A DNA stretch of 55,802 bases from Streptococcus panodentis (GCF_017884005.1 NZ_QFAY01000012.1:1-55802), one strand, 5' to 3'; counted from the first letter of the stretch, positions 43,810 to 53,314 are shown. A program made the numbers and translations. Notes: generated by a model not told the origin, from the sequence alone.

Positions 43810-44745
43810 TCATAGCATGTTAAACAAATCTTGTTGTCCCGACTTCAGCATTTTATGACCATATTTTTTATTTACTTCATTCATGAAATTACTTATTGCA
43901 TCTGGATGATAATTCAAAAACCATTCAATGTGGTTCTTTATATAATCTTCCCGAATATCAGGATTATTTAAATCATTAGGAACACGTTCCATCCTCACAT
44001 CAATACTATCAAAACCTGAAAACGGAGTATCCAAACGCTCCTTAGTCATTTCAATATATTCAGGATTAATATCAATACCTATTCCAAGGCGGCCTGTTTG
44101 TTGACAGACACGCAGGGCTGTACCACTTCCGACAAATGGATCTAGTACCAAATCATCAGGACTAGATGATGCTAAAATCATTCTTTCAAACAAGGCCTCC
44201 GGCTTCTGAGTAGGATGATTTTGTCTGTTTTTGTTACTGTAATGCATATGAGAAAATTCCCAAACATTACCAGGATTTGCTCCGCGCATATTATTAACTG
44301 AACGATAATACTTTTGAGGAACACGTATTTCATCTAAATGAAAAACAAATTTTTTGGGATGCTTTGTAAACATCAAAATATCATCATGACGAGGAGAATA
44401 TCCCCTAGTTTTTCCAATCCCTTGCGTATAAAACCATGTTATCCATGAATTAAAATGCATACCTAATTCTTGTTCCAAAATATTATATATGTAAGATATA
44501 TAACGCATTCCCATAAAAACATAGATAGTCCCATCATCTGTCAATACCCTTTTCGCTTCGATAAGCCATTGCCGTGAAAATTCAATATAATCATCAAAAT
44601 CAAGCTTATCTTTAGTATTTCCATAATCCTTGTTCAAATTATATGGAGGGTCTGTTACTATTAAACGTACACTTTTAGAAGGTAGTTTTTTTAGTTCTTC
44701 AATTGCGTCTCCATGAATCGTTGTTAATCTTTGTCTTTTATCCAT
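43810..44745 (-). CDS. Type II DNA methyltransferase (N6-adenine or N4-cytosine, beta class)
   Basis: A 311-aa DNA methyltransferase. The catalytic motif IV DPPY is at 32-35 and the S-adenosylmethionine motif I DPFVGSGT at 202-209. The target-recognition region lies between them (about 100-170), so it is a beta-class amino-methyltransferase. NHPTQKPEALFERMI is the usual motif before motif I. DPPY favours adenine methylation, as in HinfI- or DpnA-type enzymes. The sequence is clearly more AT-rich than neighbouring housekeeping genes, a sign of transfer. The start overlaps the endonuclease gene by 22 nt. Recognition sequence unknown. Confidence 0.93.
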   Translation of the reverse strand: MDKRQRLTTIHGDAIEELKKLPSKSVRLIVTDPPYNLNKDYGNTKDKLDFDDYIEFSRQWLIEAKRVLTDDGTIYVFMGMRYISYIYNILEQELGMHFNSWITWFYTQGIGKTRGYSPRHDDILMFTKHPKKFVFHLDEIRVPQKYYRSVNNMRGANPGNVWEFSHMHYSNKNRQNHPTQKPEALFERMILASSSPDDLVLDPFVGSGTALRVCQQTGRLGIGIDINPEYIEMTKERLDTPFSGFDSIDVRMERVPNDLNNPDIREDYIKNHIEWFLNYHPDAISNFMNEVNKKYGHKMLKSGQQDLFNML

Positions 44746-45494
44746 TTGTTTTTCCGAGCTTCCTTATAAAAATCTTCTAGCGTTCTCTTAGAACTCTTTA
44801 AATATTTTTGATCTAACAATTGACACATTTCCCATGTAGTACGATATTGATATGTGACATAATGAATATCTTTTATTTGAATTTGCCCTGTACCTAATGC
44901 AGGATTATAATTAATATCCGAATCACTAATATATTTTAAATCATAAGCATTGTAGTCAATTACTTCCATGATTCCATCAACCAAACCTGTTTCCTTATTT
45001 CTCTCAGAGTAAACTTTATGCTTAATTGATAAAATAATAAACATAAAATCTGCATTTTTTACATATGCTGTTCTAATTCTTGAAAAAGAAGTTATGTTGG
45101 GTCCTTTTCCACTATTAGGGATGTCATTTGCTGTAGCCTTAACATCAATATTTCCAGTCAAAACTTCATCTTCCTTCCGAAATTGAAGGATAATATCAGC
45201 CATACCTAGTCTTTCCTGAGCTTCTACATTAATCAAATTATATTTATTATCTAAATCATCTCTGATGCCAGAAAATACTTCTACTGCCCAAGCTTCAATC
45301 ATCGGGCCAGCTATTTTATTTATATTTTCTAAAGGGAGTCCCAATTTTAAATTTGTATTTAAGATAATCTTATTATCACCCAATAATTTTCGTTCATTTA
45401 GTATTGCTTCCATTTGACTTACAATAAATTCAGAATCCTTTTGGTACGTTGATGATTCCACTGGGATTTTAAAGTCTAGATTTTTATATTCCAT
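44724..45494 (-). CDS. Type II restriction endonuclease (PD-(D/E)XK fold)
   Basis: A 256-aa protein that I take as the cognate nuclease of the overlapping methyltransferase. A plausible PD-(D/E)XK centre is Asp100 in RLGMADIILQF with D117-V-K119 in TGNIDVKAT, preceded by Glu68 in a helix. No similarity to R.DpnI or R.DpnII is apparent. Like the methyltransferase it is AT-rich. It begins 24 nt after the parE stop with an AAGGAG ribosome site and no obvious promoter of its own, so it may be expressed by read-through from parE. Specificity cannot be inferred. Confidence 0.8.
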   Translation of the reverse strand: MEYKNLDFKIPVESSTYQKDSEFIVSQMEAILNERKLLGDNKIILNTNLKLGLPLENINKIAGPMIEAWAVEVFSGIRDDLDNKYNLINVEAQERLGMADIILQFRKEDEVLTGNIDVKATANDIPNSGKGPNITSFSRIRTAYVKNADFMFIILSIKHKVYSERNKETGLVDGIMEVIDYNAYDLKYISDSDINYNPALGTGQIQIKDIHYVTYQYRTTWEMCQLLDQKYLKSSKRTLEDFYKEARKNKWIKDKD

Positions 45495-45518
45495 TATATT
45501 CTCCTTGTATAGGTGCTT

Positions 45519-47462
45519 TCAAAATATTCCACTCTCCTCAAGGGTAAACTTGACATTATCCTCAATCCACTTGCGGCGTGGTTCGACCTTGTCGCCCATG
45601 AGGACGGAAACGCGGCGTTCGGCGCGGGCCAGGTCTTCGATGGTGACACGGATGAGGGTGCGGGTGTCGGGATTCATAGTCGTCTCCCAGAGCTGGTCGG
45701 CGTTCATTTCACCGAGACCCTTGTAGCGCTGAAGCATGGCTCCCTTGCCAAACTTGCGACGCAGGTCATCCAGCTCGCCATCGGTCCAGGCATACTCGAC
45801 AACTTCGCTCTTGCCCTTGCCCTTGGACATCTTATAGAGAGGCGGCAGGGCAATATAGACGCGGCCGGCCTCGACCAACGGGCGCATATAGCGATAGAAA
45901 AAGGTCAGCAGCAAGGTCTGGATATGGGCACCGTCCGTGTCCGCATCGGTCATGATGATAATTTTGTCATAGTTGGCATCCTCAAGAGTAAAGTCTGTCC
46001 CAACACCTGCTCCAATCGTGTAAATCATGGTGTTGATTTCTTCGTTCTTGAGAATGTCAGCCATCTTAGCCTTGGCGGTATTGATAACCTTACCGCGCAG
46101 GGGCAGGATGGCTTGGAACTTACGGTCACGGCCTTGCTTGGCAGAGCCACCGGCAGAGTCACCTTCGACCAGATAGAGTTCGTTCTTGGCTGGGTTTTTG
46201 GACTGGGCCGGAGTCAGCTTGCCAGACAGGAGGCCCTTGTCTTTCTTGTTTTTCTTGCCATTGCGGCTTTCATCACGCGCCTTGCGGGCCGCTTCTCTGG
46301 CATCTCTGGCCTTGATAGCCTTGCGGATGAGATTAGAGGCCAGCTCGCCATTTTCCAAGAGGAAGAAGGTCAGCTTGTCGGACACAATGGAGTCCACCGC
46401 AGGACGGGCCAGCGGACTGCCCAGCTTGTCCTTGGTCTGGCCTTCAAACTGCAGGTGCGCCTCAGGTACCAAGATGGACAGGACAGCAGCCAGACCTTCG
46501 CGGTAGTCCGAGCCTTCCAGATTTTTGTCCTTTTCCTTGAGCAGACCGGTCTTTCTGGCATAGTCGTTCATGGCCTTGGTAATTGCGGTCTTGAGCCCCG
46601 TCTCATGGGTACCGCCGTCCTTGGTGCGGACGTTATTGACAAAGGACAGGATATTATCGGCGTAGCCGTCGTTGTACTGCAGGGCCACCTGGACCTGAAA
46701 GCCGCTCTCCTCCCCCTCAAAATAGAGGACCGGAGTCAGGGTTTCCTTGTCTTCATTGAGGTAGCTGACAAAGTCTTCAACACCATTCTCATAGTGGAAC
46801 TCTACTTCTTCGCCAGTCCGCGCATCGGTCAGCGACAGACGGACATTCTTGAGCAGGAAGGCTGATTCCTTAAGCCGCTCAGCAATAGTGTTGTACTTGA
46901 AGTCCGTCGTTGAAAAAATCGTATCGTCCGGCATGAAGGTCACTTTGGTCCCAGACTTGGACTTAGGTGCCGTGCCGATTTTCTTGAGCGTAGTGACTGG
47001 TTTTCCGCCATTTTCAAAGCGCTGCTTGTAGACAGTCCCATCGCGTGTGATTTCCACTTCCAGCCAGCTAGATAGGGCATTGACAACAGAGGAACCTACA
47101 CCGTGGAGACCGCCCGAGGTCTTATAGCCACCTTGGCCGAACTTACCTCCGGCGTGGAGAACGGTGAAGATGACCTCAACCGTAGGAATCCCCATAGCGT
47201 GCTTGCCGACTGGCATCCCGCGTCCGTGGTCTGCGACAGTCAGACTTCCGTCTTTGTTTATCGTCACATCGATTCGGTCACCGAAGCCTGACAGGGCCTC
47301 ATCGACAGCATTGTCCACAATCTCCCAGACCAGATGGTGGAGTCCAGCTCCGTCGGTTGAACCGATATACATCCCTGGACGTTTGCGGACTGCATCCAAC
47401 CCTTCTAATACCTGAATGGCATCGTCATTGTAGTTATTAATGGTAATTTCTTTCTTTGCCAA
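45519..47462 (-). CDS. parE: DNA topoisomerase IV subunit B
   Basis: A 647-aa ATPase subunit of topoisomerase IV. The start is a TTG at 47462, giving (M)AKKEITINNYNDDAIQVL as in other streptococci, with AGGAGG 6 nt upstream. The TTG at 47480 would place the ribosome site inside the gene. Sites: GHKL ATPase EIVDNAVDEALSG and HAGGKFGQGGYKTSGGLHG, TOPRIM ELYLVEGDSAGGSAKQGRD and the metal-binding DADTDGAH. It is divergent from plsY. Normally parC follows closely. Here an island of about 5 kb intervenes. Confidence 0.97.
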   Translation of the reverse strand: MAKKEITINNYNDDAIQVLEGLDAVRKRPGMYIGSTDGAGLHHLVWEIVDNAVDEALSGFGDRIDVTINKDGSLTVADHGRGMPVGKHAMGIPTVEVIFTVLHAGGKFGQGGYKTSGGLHGVGSSVVNALSSWLEVEITRDGTVYKQRFENGGKPVTTLKKIGTAPKSKSGTKVTFMPDDTIFSTTDFKYNTIAERLKESAFLLKNVRLSLTDARTGEEVEFHYENGVEDFVSYLNEDKETLTPVLYFEGEESGFQVQVALQYNDGYADNILSFVNNVRTKDGGTHETGLKTAITKAMNDYARKTGLLKEKDKNLEGSDYREGLAAVLSILVPEAHLQFEGQTKDKLGSPLARPAVDSIVSDKLTFFLLENGELASNLIRKAIKARDAREAARKARDESRNGKKNKKDKGLLSGKLTPAQSKNPAKNELYLVEGDSAGGSAKQGRDRKFQAILPLRGKVINTAKAKMADILKNEEINTMIYTIGAGVGTDFTLEDANYDKIIIMTDADTDGAHIQTLLLTFFYRYMRPLVEAGRVYIALPPLYKMSKGKGKSEVVEYAWTDGELDDLRRKFGKGAMLQRYKGLGEMNADQLWETTMNPDTRTLIRVTIEDLARAERRVSVLMGDKVEPRRKWIEDNVKFTLEESGIF

Positions 47463-47637
47463 AATAGACCTCCTAGTCAATTCATCTTTTCTATCTTACA
47501 AGTTTTTGGCGAATTTTGCAAAGATTTTTTTGAAAAAAATGCTGGTTACAGCTGATTTTATAGGAACAGCAGCCTTCCTCCCCGATATCCAAAAGTCCGA
47601 CTAGACAAAAGCTGTCAAATATTCTCGCAGGCTGCTC

Positions 47638-47672
47638 TTGTCTCCGCTGAAATTCATGATATAATAAAATCA
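47638..47672 (+). promoter_or_regulatory. plsY promoter, predicted leaderless start
   Basis: TTGTCT (47638-47643), a 16-nt spacer and TATAAT (47660-47665) with TGA in front (extended -10). Six bases separate the -10 from the ATG at 47672. No Shine-Dalgarno is available for this ATG or the in-frame one at 47675. Confidence 0.65.
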
Positions 47673-48319
47673 TGATGAATACGATGATTGGTTTGATACT
47701 AGCATATTTACTGGGCTCCATTCCGACTGGACTGTGGATTGGGCTGATTTTCTTTAAAAAAAACCTGCGGGACTACGGCAGCGGCAATACCGGAACGACC
47801 AATACCTTCCGCATTCTGGGCAGGACGGCAGGAACGGCCACCTTTGCCATTGATTTTCTCAAAGGCACCTTGGCGACCCTGCTGCCTTTCTTTTTGCAGA
47901 TTGAGGGGATTTCGCCGCTGGTCTTTGGGCTGCTGGCCGTTATCGGCCACACCTTTCCTGTTTTTGCCGGCTTTAAGGGCGGAAAAGCAGTCGCTACCAG
48001 CGCAGGGGTTGTTCTGGGCTTTTCACCGGCTTTCTTTGTCTACCTAATCGCTGTTTTTGTGAGCACGCTCTATCTGGGCAGCATGATTTCACTGGCCAGC
48101 GTGGTATCAGCTGTCTTGGCTATTTTATCTGCCTTGATTTTCCCCGCTTTTGGCTTTCTTCTGCCAGGCTATGATCCTTTCTTTACTTTGATTATTATAA
48201 CGCTGGCTCTGATTATCATCGTCCGGCATAGGGACAATATCCAGCGGATCAAGCAAAAAAAGGAAAATCTTATCCCCTGGGGTTTGAATCTCACCCACCA
48301 AGAACCTGAAAAGAAATAA
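47672..48319 (+). CDS. plsY: Glycerol-3-phosphate acyltransferase PlsY
   Basis: A 215-aa membrane enzyme transferring acyl from acyl phosphate to glycerol 3-phosphate, the first step of phospholipid synthesis. The N-terminal [13 protein letters not shown] and the loop [18 protein letters not shown] are conserved motifs, as are [13 protein letters not shown] and the C-terminal [13 protein letters not shown]. Five or more membrane helices. The mRNA looks leaderless. The plsY-parE divergent pair is standard in streptococci. Confidence 0.96.
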   Translation: MMNTMIGLILAYLLGSIPTGLWIGLIFFKKNLRDYGSGNTGTTNTFRILGRTAGTATFAIDFLKGTLATLLPFFLQIEGISPLVFGLLAVIGHTFPVFAGFKGGKAVATSAGVVLGFSPAFFVYLIAVFVSTLYLGSMISLASVVSAVLAILSALIFPAFGFLLPGYDPFFTLIIITLALIIIVRHRDNIQRIKQKKENLIPWGLNLTHQEPEKK

Positions 48320-48343
48320 AACGGAAGCGGCGCTTCCGTTTTA
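48317..48343. terminator. Bidirectional terminator between plsY and nucleotidase gene
   Basis: AAAACGGAAGC and GCTTCCGTTTT form a perfect 11-bp stem (12 with the flanking T-A) and a 3-nt loop, with T-runs in both directions. Confidence 0.93.
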
Positions 48344-48356
48344 TAGTGTCTTCAGA

Positions 48357-50561
48357 CTAGTTATCTTTGTGAATCTTCTTGATTCCTGCCAATCCAAAGA
48401 AAGCTAAAACCATACCAGCCAAACTCAAGGCTGCTGCTGATTCGCTGCCGGTCTGCGGCAGTTCTTTGGCTGCGGGGTCCTTGGTAAAGGTCTTGGCCAC
48501 ATGGACTGCTACTGGCTTGGTCTGTCCTGAAGCTGCACTGGCAGGATCGGCCAAGGATGCTGCTGGTTTTGCAGGAGCAGCTGGGTCACCTGGCTTGGCG
48601 ATGACAGGATAGGAAGCCGCATCTGCTGGATTGGTGCCTGCCTTGATTTCAGCAATATCCGTATAGCCGTCGCCGTCACTGTCCTTGGCAGACGAAAGGG
48701 AAATGGTCCGTGAGTTAGGATTGATAACCGCATAGGCTGTCAGATCTGCTGTCGCCAGATAGTCCGCAAAGGCAACGTCCATAGACGGCCCTTCTTCGCG
48801 GGCGCCGCCCAGCATGGTGTAGCCGTCTCCGCCGGCAGCTAGGAAGTCATTGGTGGTCAGATAATAGGTCTTTGCAGGATCCAGCGGCTCGTAAACACCG
48901 CTTTCCTTGTTCAGAATCTCAATGTAGAGGACCCGCTGATCGGCCGGCAGATTAGTGTCATAGTAAACCTTGGCACCCGATACCTGCAGAAAGCCGCCGC
49001 TGGCTTCCAAGAGGGGCTGGCCGTTTTCATCAAGCACAGGCTGGCCGTCCTTTTCCTGCAGGGTAGAGCCCAGTGATTTAGTAAACATATCTGCGATATT
49101 CTGGCCAGTCACCTTGATCTGGGAAATGGTATTGCCAAAGGGCAGGACCGCAATGATATTGCCCTTAGTAATCGGCTTGTCCTTGGCGATGGTTTCGCGG
49201 AGACCGCCGCCGTTGGTGACAGCCAAATCAGTCTTATTGGCAAAGCCGGTCTGACCGTATTGGTAAAGAGCGTCCGCCACGACATTGCCCAGATTGGTTT
49301 CGCGCACGCGGACATTTTCCCGGTCGCCGTTCAGCTCAACCGGGCTCTTGTCTACGACGACTGCTGCACTTTCGGCATCGTATTTTTCCTTAATCTTGCT
49401 GACCATAGCTGCGACGGTGGGGTCCGGAGTCACTGCTTTAGCTGTTTCCGCACTGATCTGCTGAGGATTTCCCAGAAGCTGGTTGGCTTGGAAAGTCACC
49501 TTGCCGATATTGTGCAGGTAGCTGCCGGTCTGATTGTAGGTCACATTGTCGCCATAGGTGGTAGACTGCACCGTATGGGAGTGGCCGTCAATAACGGTTA
49601 CGCGCTTGCCCTTGAGGGCTTCATTGTGAGACAGGGCTTCTGCTAAGGTTGAGCCGCGCCATTCGACCGGTGTCGTCGTATCGACACCCAAATGGGCCAG
49701 AATAACATAGTTATTGTAAGTCTTCCCTTCTGCCGCTGCCCGGGCTTCAACTTCGGCGATGACTCGGTTCACTTCTGTGATTGGGTCCGTAAAGGTCACT
49801 CCCGGAATATTCTTAGGATGGGTCTTGGTCGCTGTTTCCGGAGTCGTCACCCCAATCACGACAAACTCATCGCCCTCTGCAGCTGGATCTTTGTCAACAA
49901 TGGTGGAAGCTTGGAAAACCCGGGCATTATTAGCATAGGTATTGGAGCTGAGGAGAGGAAACTTGAGGATTTCCTTGTATTTCCTAGCCTCATCCAAACC
50001 AAAGTCAAACTCATGATTGCCGACCGCCATGGCATCATAGCCGATTTCGTTGAGAATCTTGGCCCGCTCTTCTCCCTTGGAGCTGTTAGAAATAGGCAGT
50101 CCTTGAAAGGCGTCGCCGGCATCAACCACCAGAACATTTGGATTTTTGGCCCGCTCTTCTTTGATAACCGTTGCCAGCTTGGCATCGCCGATTACGCCTT
50201 TTTCTTCGACAATACGGCCATGCACATCGTTGGTATGAAGAATAGTGGCCTCTGGCAGGCTGTTGGTCTGTGCAGCAGCAGGATCTGCGGCACTGGCCGG
50301 AGCGGCAGCAGCAACAGGATCAGCGGCAGCGGCTGGCGCATTTGCGCTATCGGCAGGTTCTGTACCGCTGTTAGCTTCGCTTGTGCTTGCTTCAGAGGCT
50401 GCCGGAGCACTTGCAGTATCGGCAGATCCTGTATCAGAAGCAGTCACAGCCGGGGAGCTTGGCTCCGCTGCATTTTCTTCTGCAAAGACTTGACTAGCCA
50501 GAAAAGCCGGCGCCAACAGCACCGTTGACAAAACAGGTAAGATGAAATGTTTCTTCTTCAT
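48357..50561 (-). CDS. Cell-wall-anchored 5'-nucleotidase
   Basis: A 734-aa secreted enzyme that dephosphorylates extracellular nucleotides. In S. sanguinis the related surface nucleotidase makes adenosine from ATP/AMP and affects platelets and immunity. Signal peptide about 1-27. Residues 28-105 are a low-complexity Ala/Ser/Pro/Glu spacer. The metallophosphatase domain has TNDVHG (110-115), DAGDAFQG, GNHEFDFG and DGHSHT. The C-terminal nucleotide-binding domain includes VTNGGGLRETI and LTTNDFLAAGGDGY. A calcium-type repeat DSDGDGYTD (about 627-635) precedes a Pro/Ala stalk, then LPQTG (701-705), a membrane helix and a basic tail for SrtA. Confidence 0.95.
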   Translation of the reverse strand: MKKKHFILPVLSTVLLAPAFLASQVFAEENAAEPSSPAVTASDTGSADTASAPAASEASTSEANSGTEPADSANAPAAAADPVAAAAPASAADPAAAQTNSLPEATILHTNDVHGRIVEEKGVIGDAKLATVIKEERAKNPNVLVVDAGDAFQGLPISNSSKGEERAKILNEIGYDAMAVGNHEFDFGLDEARKYKEILKFPLLSSNTYANNARVFQASTIVDKDPAAEGDEFVVIGVTTPETATKTHPKNIPGVTFTDPITEVNRVIAEVEARAAAEGKTYNNYVILAHLGVDTTTPVEWRGSTLAEALSHNEALKGKRVTVIDGHSHTVQSTTYGDNVTYNQTGSYLHNIGKVTFQANQLLGNPQQISAETAKAVTPDPTVAAMVSKIKEKYDAESAAVVVDKSPVELNGDRENVRVRETNLGNVVADALYQYGQTGFANKTDLAVTNGGGLRETIAKDKPITKGNIIAVLPFGNTISQIKVTGQNIADMFTKSLGSTLQEKDGQPVLDENGQPLLEASGGFLQVSGAKVYYDTNLPADQRVLYIEILNKESGVYEPLDPAKTYYLTTNDFLAAGGDGYTMLGGAREEGPSMDVAFADYLATADLTAYAVINPNSRTISLSSAKDSDGDGYTDIAEIKAGTNPADAASYPVIAKPGDPAAPAKPAASLADPASAASGQTKPVAVHVAKTFTKDPAAKELPQTGSESAAALSLAGMVLAFFGLAGIKKIHKDN

Positions 50562-50593
50562 AAAAAGAACTCCTGTAAGTATTTTTTTATATT

Positions 50594-50622
50594 ATTATAC
50601 CGCTTTTGGGGCTGAATGTGAA
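50594..50622 (-). promoter_or_regulatory. Nucleotidase promoter
   Basis: On the minus strand TTCACA (50617-50622), a 17-nt spacer, TATAAT (50594-50599). The leader is about 25 nt with an AGGAG site. Confidence 0.8.
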
Positions 50623-50669
50623 CTATTTATCAGTTTTTCCTGATGAAGATTCGTTATTTCTGAAAAGGC

Positions 50670-50705
50670 AAACGAAAACACTCTGAAATTTTCATCAGAA
50701 TGTTT
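50670..50705 (-). terminator. Terminator of the ung-mutX-pyrC operon
   Basis: AAACACTCTGA pairs with TCAGAATGTTT (one mismatch) around an 8-nt loop, with TTTTCGTTT following on the minus strand. It is 19 nt after the pyrC stop. Confidence 0.65.
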
Positions 50706-50723
50706 CTCTTTTGTTGCTGTCGG

Positions 50724-51992
50724 CTAATTTTGATAGACAATTTTTCCGCCGCAGATGGTGTATTTGACCTGCCCTTTGAGCTGCTCGCCGACAAAGGGGG
50801 AGTTGGCCGCTTTGGAGACAAAGTGTTCAGACACCAGGCGGTCGGCCTGCGGGTCAAAAACAGTCAGATCAGCCGGTCCGCCCTCCGCCAAGTAGCCGGC
50901 ATCAAAGCCATAGAGCTGGGCAGGGTTGAGCGTCATCTTTTCCAAGAGCTGCATCAGGGTCAGGTGCCCGGCTTCTACCAGATAGGTCAGCCCCAGAGAC
51001 AGCGAGGTTTCCAGCCCAGTCATGCCGGACGGTGCCTGCGTGATGTCGGCTGCATTTTTCTCATCCGCATGGTGGGGCGCGTGGTCCGTCGCAATGATAG
51101 AAATGACACCCGACTTGAGCCCTTCAATGACTGCCAGCCGGTCGGACTCTAAGCGCAGGGGCGGATTCATCTTTGCGTTGCTGCCCTTGGTCAAGAGCAG
51201 GGCTTCGGTCTTAGAAAAGTGCTGAGGCGCTGCTTCTGCTGTCACCTGAGCCCCCAAATTCTGGGCAAATTCGACCACTTTGACGCTCTCCGCCTTGGAC
51301 AGGTGCTGGATATGGACATGAGCCTTCGTATCATAGGCAATCATCACATCGCGGGCAATCATGCTGTATTCAGCCACTCCGGTCGCCCCGCAGATATGAA
51401 AATGCTCCTTGGCAATCTGCTCATTGAAACCTAAAATGCCGTTAAGACCGGGATCCTCCTCATGCAGACTGATAAAGGTGCCGTTTTTCTTGGCTTCCTC
51501 CATGGCCTGACGGACGACACGGGAGCTGGTCAGAGGAATGCCGTCATCTGAGAAACCCGCTGCACCAGCAGCCAGCAGACCCTTGAAGTCGGTCAGATGC
51601 TGACCGTCAAAATTCTCCGTAATCGTGGCCACAGACTTGACATGAATCTTTTCCCGAGCAGCTGACTCCAGCACTTCCTGCAGGATGTCCACAGTGGAAA
51701 TGGTCGGGCTGGTATTGGCCATCATGACAACGGTCGTAAAGCCTCCTGCCGCTGCTGCCAGAGAGCCGGTATGGATATCTTCCTTGTGGGTCTGGCCCGG
51801 CTCCCGAAAGTGCACATGGATATCTACCAAGCCCGGAGCAACCACCAGACCGGCAGCATCCAAAATCTGAGCACCCGCCGCCTCCAGCTGCTGGCCGATT
51901 TTTACGATTTTCCCGTCCTCTACCAGCAGGTCAGCCGATTGATCGAAGCCAGTTTTAGGGTCCATGACCCGGCCGTTTTTAATTAAGAGCAT
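50724..51992 (-). CDS. pyrC: Dihydroorotase
   Basis: A 422-aa zinc amidohydrolase forming dihydroorotate in pyrimidine synthesis. Start 51992 ([17 protein letters not shown]) is used, with GGAGG 6 nt upstream. The earlier ATG at 52010 adds a basic hexapeptide. Metal motif [10 protein letters not shown], followed by [11 protein letters not shown] and ATDHAPHH, and the substrate loop GMTGLETSL. Type I, long form. No other pyrimidine gene is near. It ends the ung-mutX-pyrC cluster, a conserved streptococcal order. Confidence 0.96.
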   Translation of the reverse strand: MLLIKNGRVMDPKTGFDQSADLLVEDGKIVKIGQQLEAAGAQILDAAGLVVAPGLVDIHVHFREPGQTHKEDIHTGSLAAAAGGFTTVVMMANTSPTISTVDILQEVLESAAREKIHVKSVATITENFDGQHLTDFKGLLAAGAAGFSDDGIPLTSSRVVRQAMEEAKKNGTFISLHEEDPGLNGILGFNEQIAKEHFHICGATGVAEYSMIARDVMIAYDTKAHVHIQHLSKAESVKVVEFAQNLGAQVTAEAAPQHFSKTEALLLTKGSNAKMNPPLRLESDRLAVIEGLKSGVISIIATDHAPHHADEKNAADITQAPSGMTGLETSLSLGLTYLVEAGHLTLMQLLEKMTLNPAQLYGFDAGYLAEGGPADLTVFDPQADRLVSEHFVSKAANSPFVGEQLKGQVKYTICGGKIVYQN

Positions 51993-52006
51993 ATGCTTCC
52001 TCCGCT

Positions 52007-52471
52007 TCATTCATAAAAGTCAACCTGCGTCTCCAGCAGGCTGTCGCCATCATAGACGAACTTGGCTGAAAAGAAAGGTTTGTCCTCCAGCAGCCATTCG
52101 ACAAAGGTGTGGTCCCCCTCCCAAGTCGGCTTGGACAGGACCTGATCATAGGGCACCCATTCCAGGGTTCCTTCATTGCAGTCGATGAGCTGTCCTTCAA
52201 ACTCGGTCACCTTAAATACATACGTGTACCAGTCATTGTCCGGTGTAAATTCCGGAAAGGTGATAATGCCTTTGAGGACAGGCTTGGCTCTGAGACCCGT
52301 TTCTTCCAGAATTTCCCGGGCAGCGCATTCCTGCGGTGTTTCTCCCCGCTCCAGCTTGCCCCCGACGCCAATCCACTTGCCGGCATGGACGTCATTGGGC
52401 TTTTTATTGCGGTGCAGCATGAGAAATTCTTTTCCATTATCGATGTAGCAAATCGTTGCCAGCTTGACCAT
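52007..52471 (-). CDS. mutX: 8-oxo-dGTP diphosphatase MutX (NUDIX)
   Basis: A 154-aa NUDIX hydrolase that cleans oxidised dGTP from the nucleotide pool. The start [19 protein letters not shown] and [18 protein letters not shown] closely follow pneumococcal MutX as I recall it. The Nudix box continues with REILEETGL. It works in the same repair route as MutY in this window (A:8-oxoG). It starts 8 nt after the ung stop and lies 14 nt before the pyrC start. Confidence 0.94.
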   Translation of the reverse strand: MVKLATICYIDNGKEFLMLHRNKKPNDVHAGKWIGVGGKLERGETPQECAAREILEETGLRAKPVLKGIITFPEFTPDNDWYTYVFKVTEFEGQLIDCNEGTLEWVPYDQVLSKPTWEGDHTFVEWLLEDKPFFSAKFVYDGDSLLETQVDFYE

Positions 52472-52479
52472 AATCCCTC

Positions 52480-53133
52480 CTATGCTAACCAGTTGATGGG
52501 CTTGAGGCCCTTAGCACTTAAAAATTCATTGGCTCTGGAAAAAGGCCGGCTGCCGAAAAATCCGCGGTAGGCCGAGAGCGGACTGGGGTGGCTGGACTCG
52601 ATGACCAAGTGCTGGGGATTGGAAATCAGAGCTTTCTTCTTGCGGGCGTAAGATCCCCAGAGGATGAAGACAACCGGCTCTGTCTTGTCATTGACCACCT
52701 TGATGACGGCATCTGTGAACGGCTCCCAAATAAGGCCGGCATGGGCATTGGCCTGACCGGCCGGAACCGTCAGACCGGCATTGAGCAAAAGCACTCCCTG
52801 TCTGGCCCAGGATGTCAGGTCATGAGACTGTCTGACACCAATATCGTCCGCCAGCTCCTTGAGAATATTCTGCAGAGAAGGCGGAGCAGGGATGTCATCA
52901 GGTACCGAAAAGCTCAATCCCTGAGCCTGTCTCGGTCCGTGGTAGGGATCCTGGCCCAGAATCACCACCTTCACATCGGCCAGCGCTGTAGTCTGAATAG
53001 CATTAAAAACCTTGTCCCGCGGCGGGTAAATGGTTCCCGATGTATACACTTCATCCAAAAAATGATTGATCTTGGTAAAATAACCTTCCGGCAGCTGCTC
53101 TTTGATCAGAGCGTGCCAAGCTGAGTGTTGCAT
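52480..53133 (-). CDS. ung: Uracil-DNA glycosylase
   Basis: A 217-aa family 1 enzyme that removes uracil from DNA. Start 53133 ([19 protein letters not shown]) follows AAGGAGG. The ATG at 53160 would swallow that site. Motif A GQDPYHGP has the catalytic Asp and motif [12 protein letters not shown] the catalytic His. It heads the ung-mutX-pyrC operon, pairing two DNA/nucleotide sanitising genes with pyrimidine synthesis. Confidence 0.97.
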   Translation of the reverse strand: MQHSAWHALIKEQLPEGYFTKINHFLDEVYTSGTIYPPRDKVFNAIQTTALADVKVVILGQDPYHGPRQAQGLSFSVPDDIPAPPSLQNILKELADDIGVRQSHDLTSWARQGVLLLNAGLTVPAGQANAHAGLIWEPFTDAVIKVVNDKTEPVVFILWGSYARKKKALISNPQHLVIESSHPSPLSAYRGFFGSRPFSRANEFLSAKGLKPINWLA

Positions 53134-53213
53134 ATATGCCTCCTTATATCTCGATTTCATGAGCCTCTTCGTCTAGCTCAATGGATGGATAATGGTCGGT
53201 TAGATAAAAACAA

Positions 53214-53272
53214 AAGAAAGACGATTTTATAGATAAAATTTAACACTAAACTTCTTTTTATCGTCATTTTTT
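53214..53272 (-). terminator. Possible terminator after the DUF4336 gene
   Basis: On the minus strand GACGATAAAA pairs with TTTTATAG-like sequence and ATCGTC across a loop of about 30 nt, then TTTCTTTTGTTTTT follows. The loop is long, so this is a modest candidate. The rest of 53134-53314 is empty. Confidence 0.4.
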
Positions 53273-53314
53273 TGACTCGAACTTCTGTGTTCTAAAGAAT
53301 ATCGCTTTCTTCTC

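Noticed and set aside
43810..45494. DpnII-type (GATC) restriction system
   Set aside because: The endonuclease does not resemble R.DpnII as I recall it, and only one methyltransferase is present instead of two.
45513..46865. 450-codon open frame on the plus strand
   Set aside because: It is antisense to parE, a strongly conserved gene, and has no recognisable domain.
49692..50528. 278-codon open frame on the plus strand
   Set aside because: It is the shadow of the nucleotidase gene and its low-complexity spacer, not a gene.
53160..53200. tRNA-like start (TCTTCGTCTAGCTCAATGG)
   Set aside because: No acceptor, anticodon or T-arm can be built from the following sequence.
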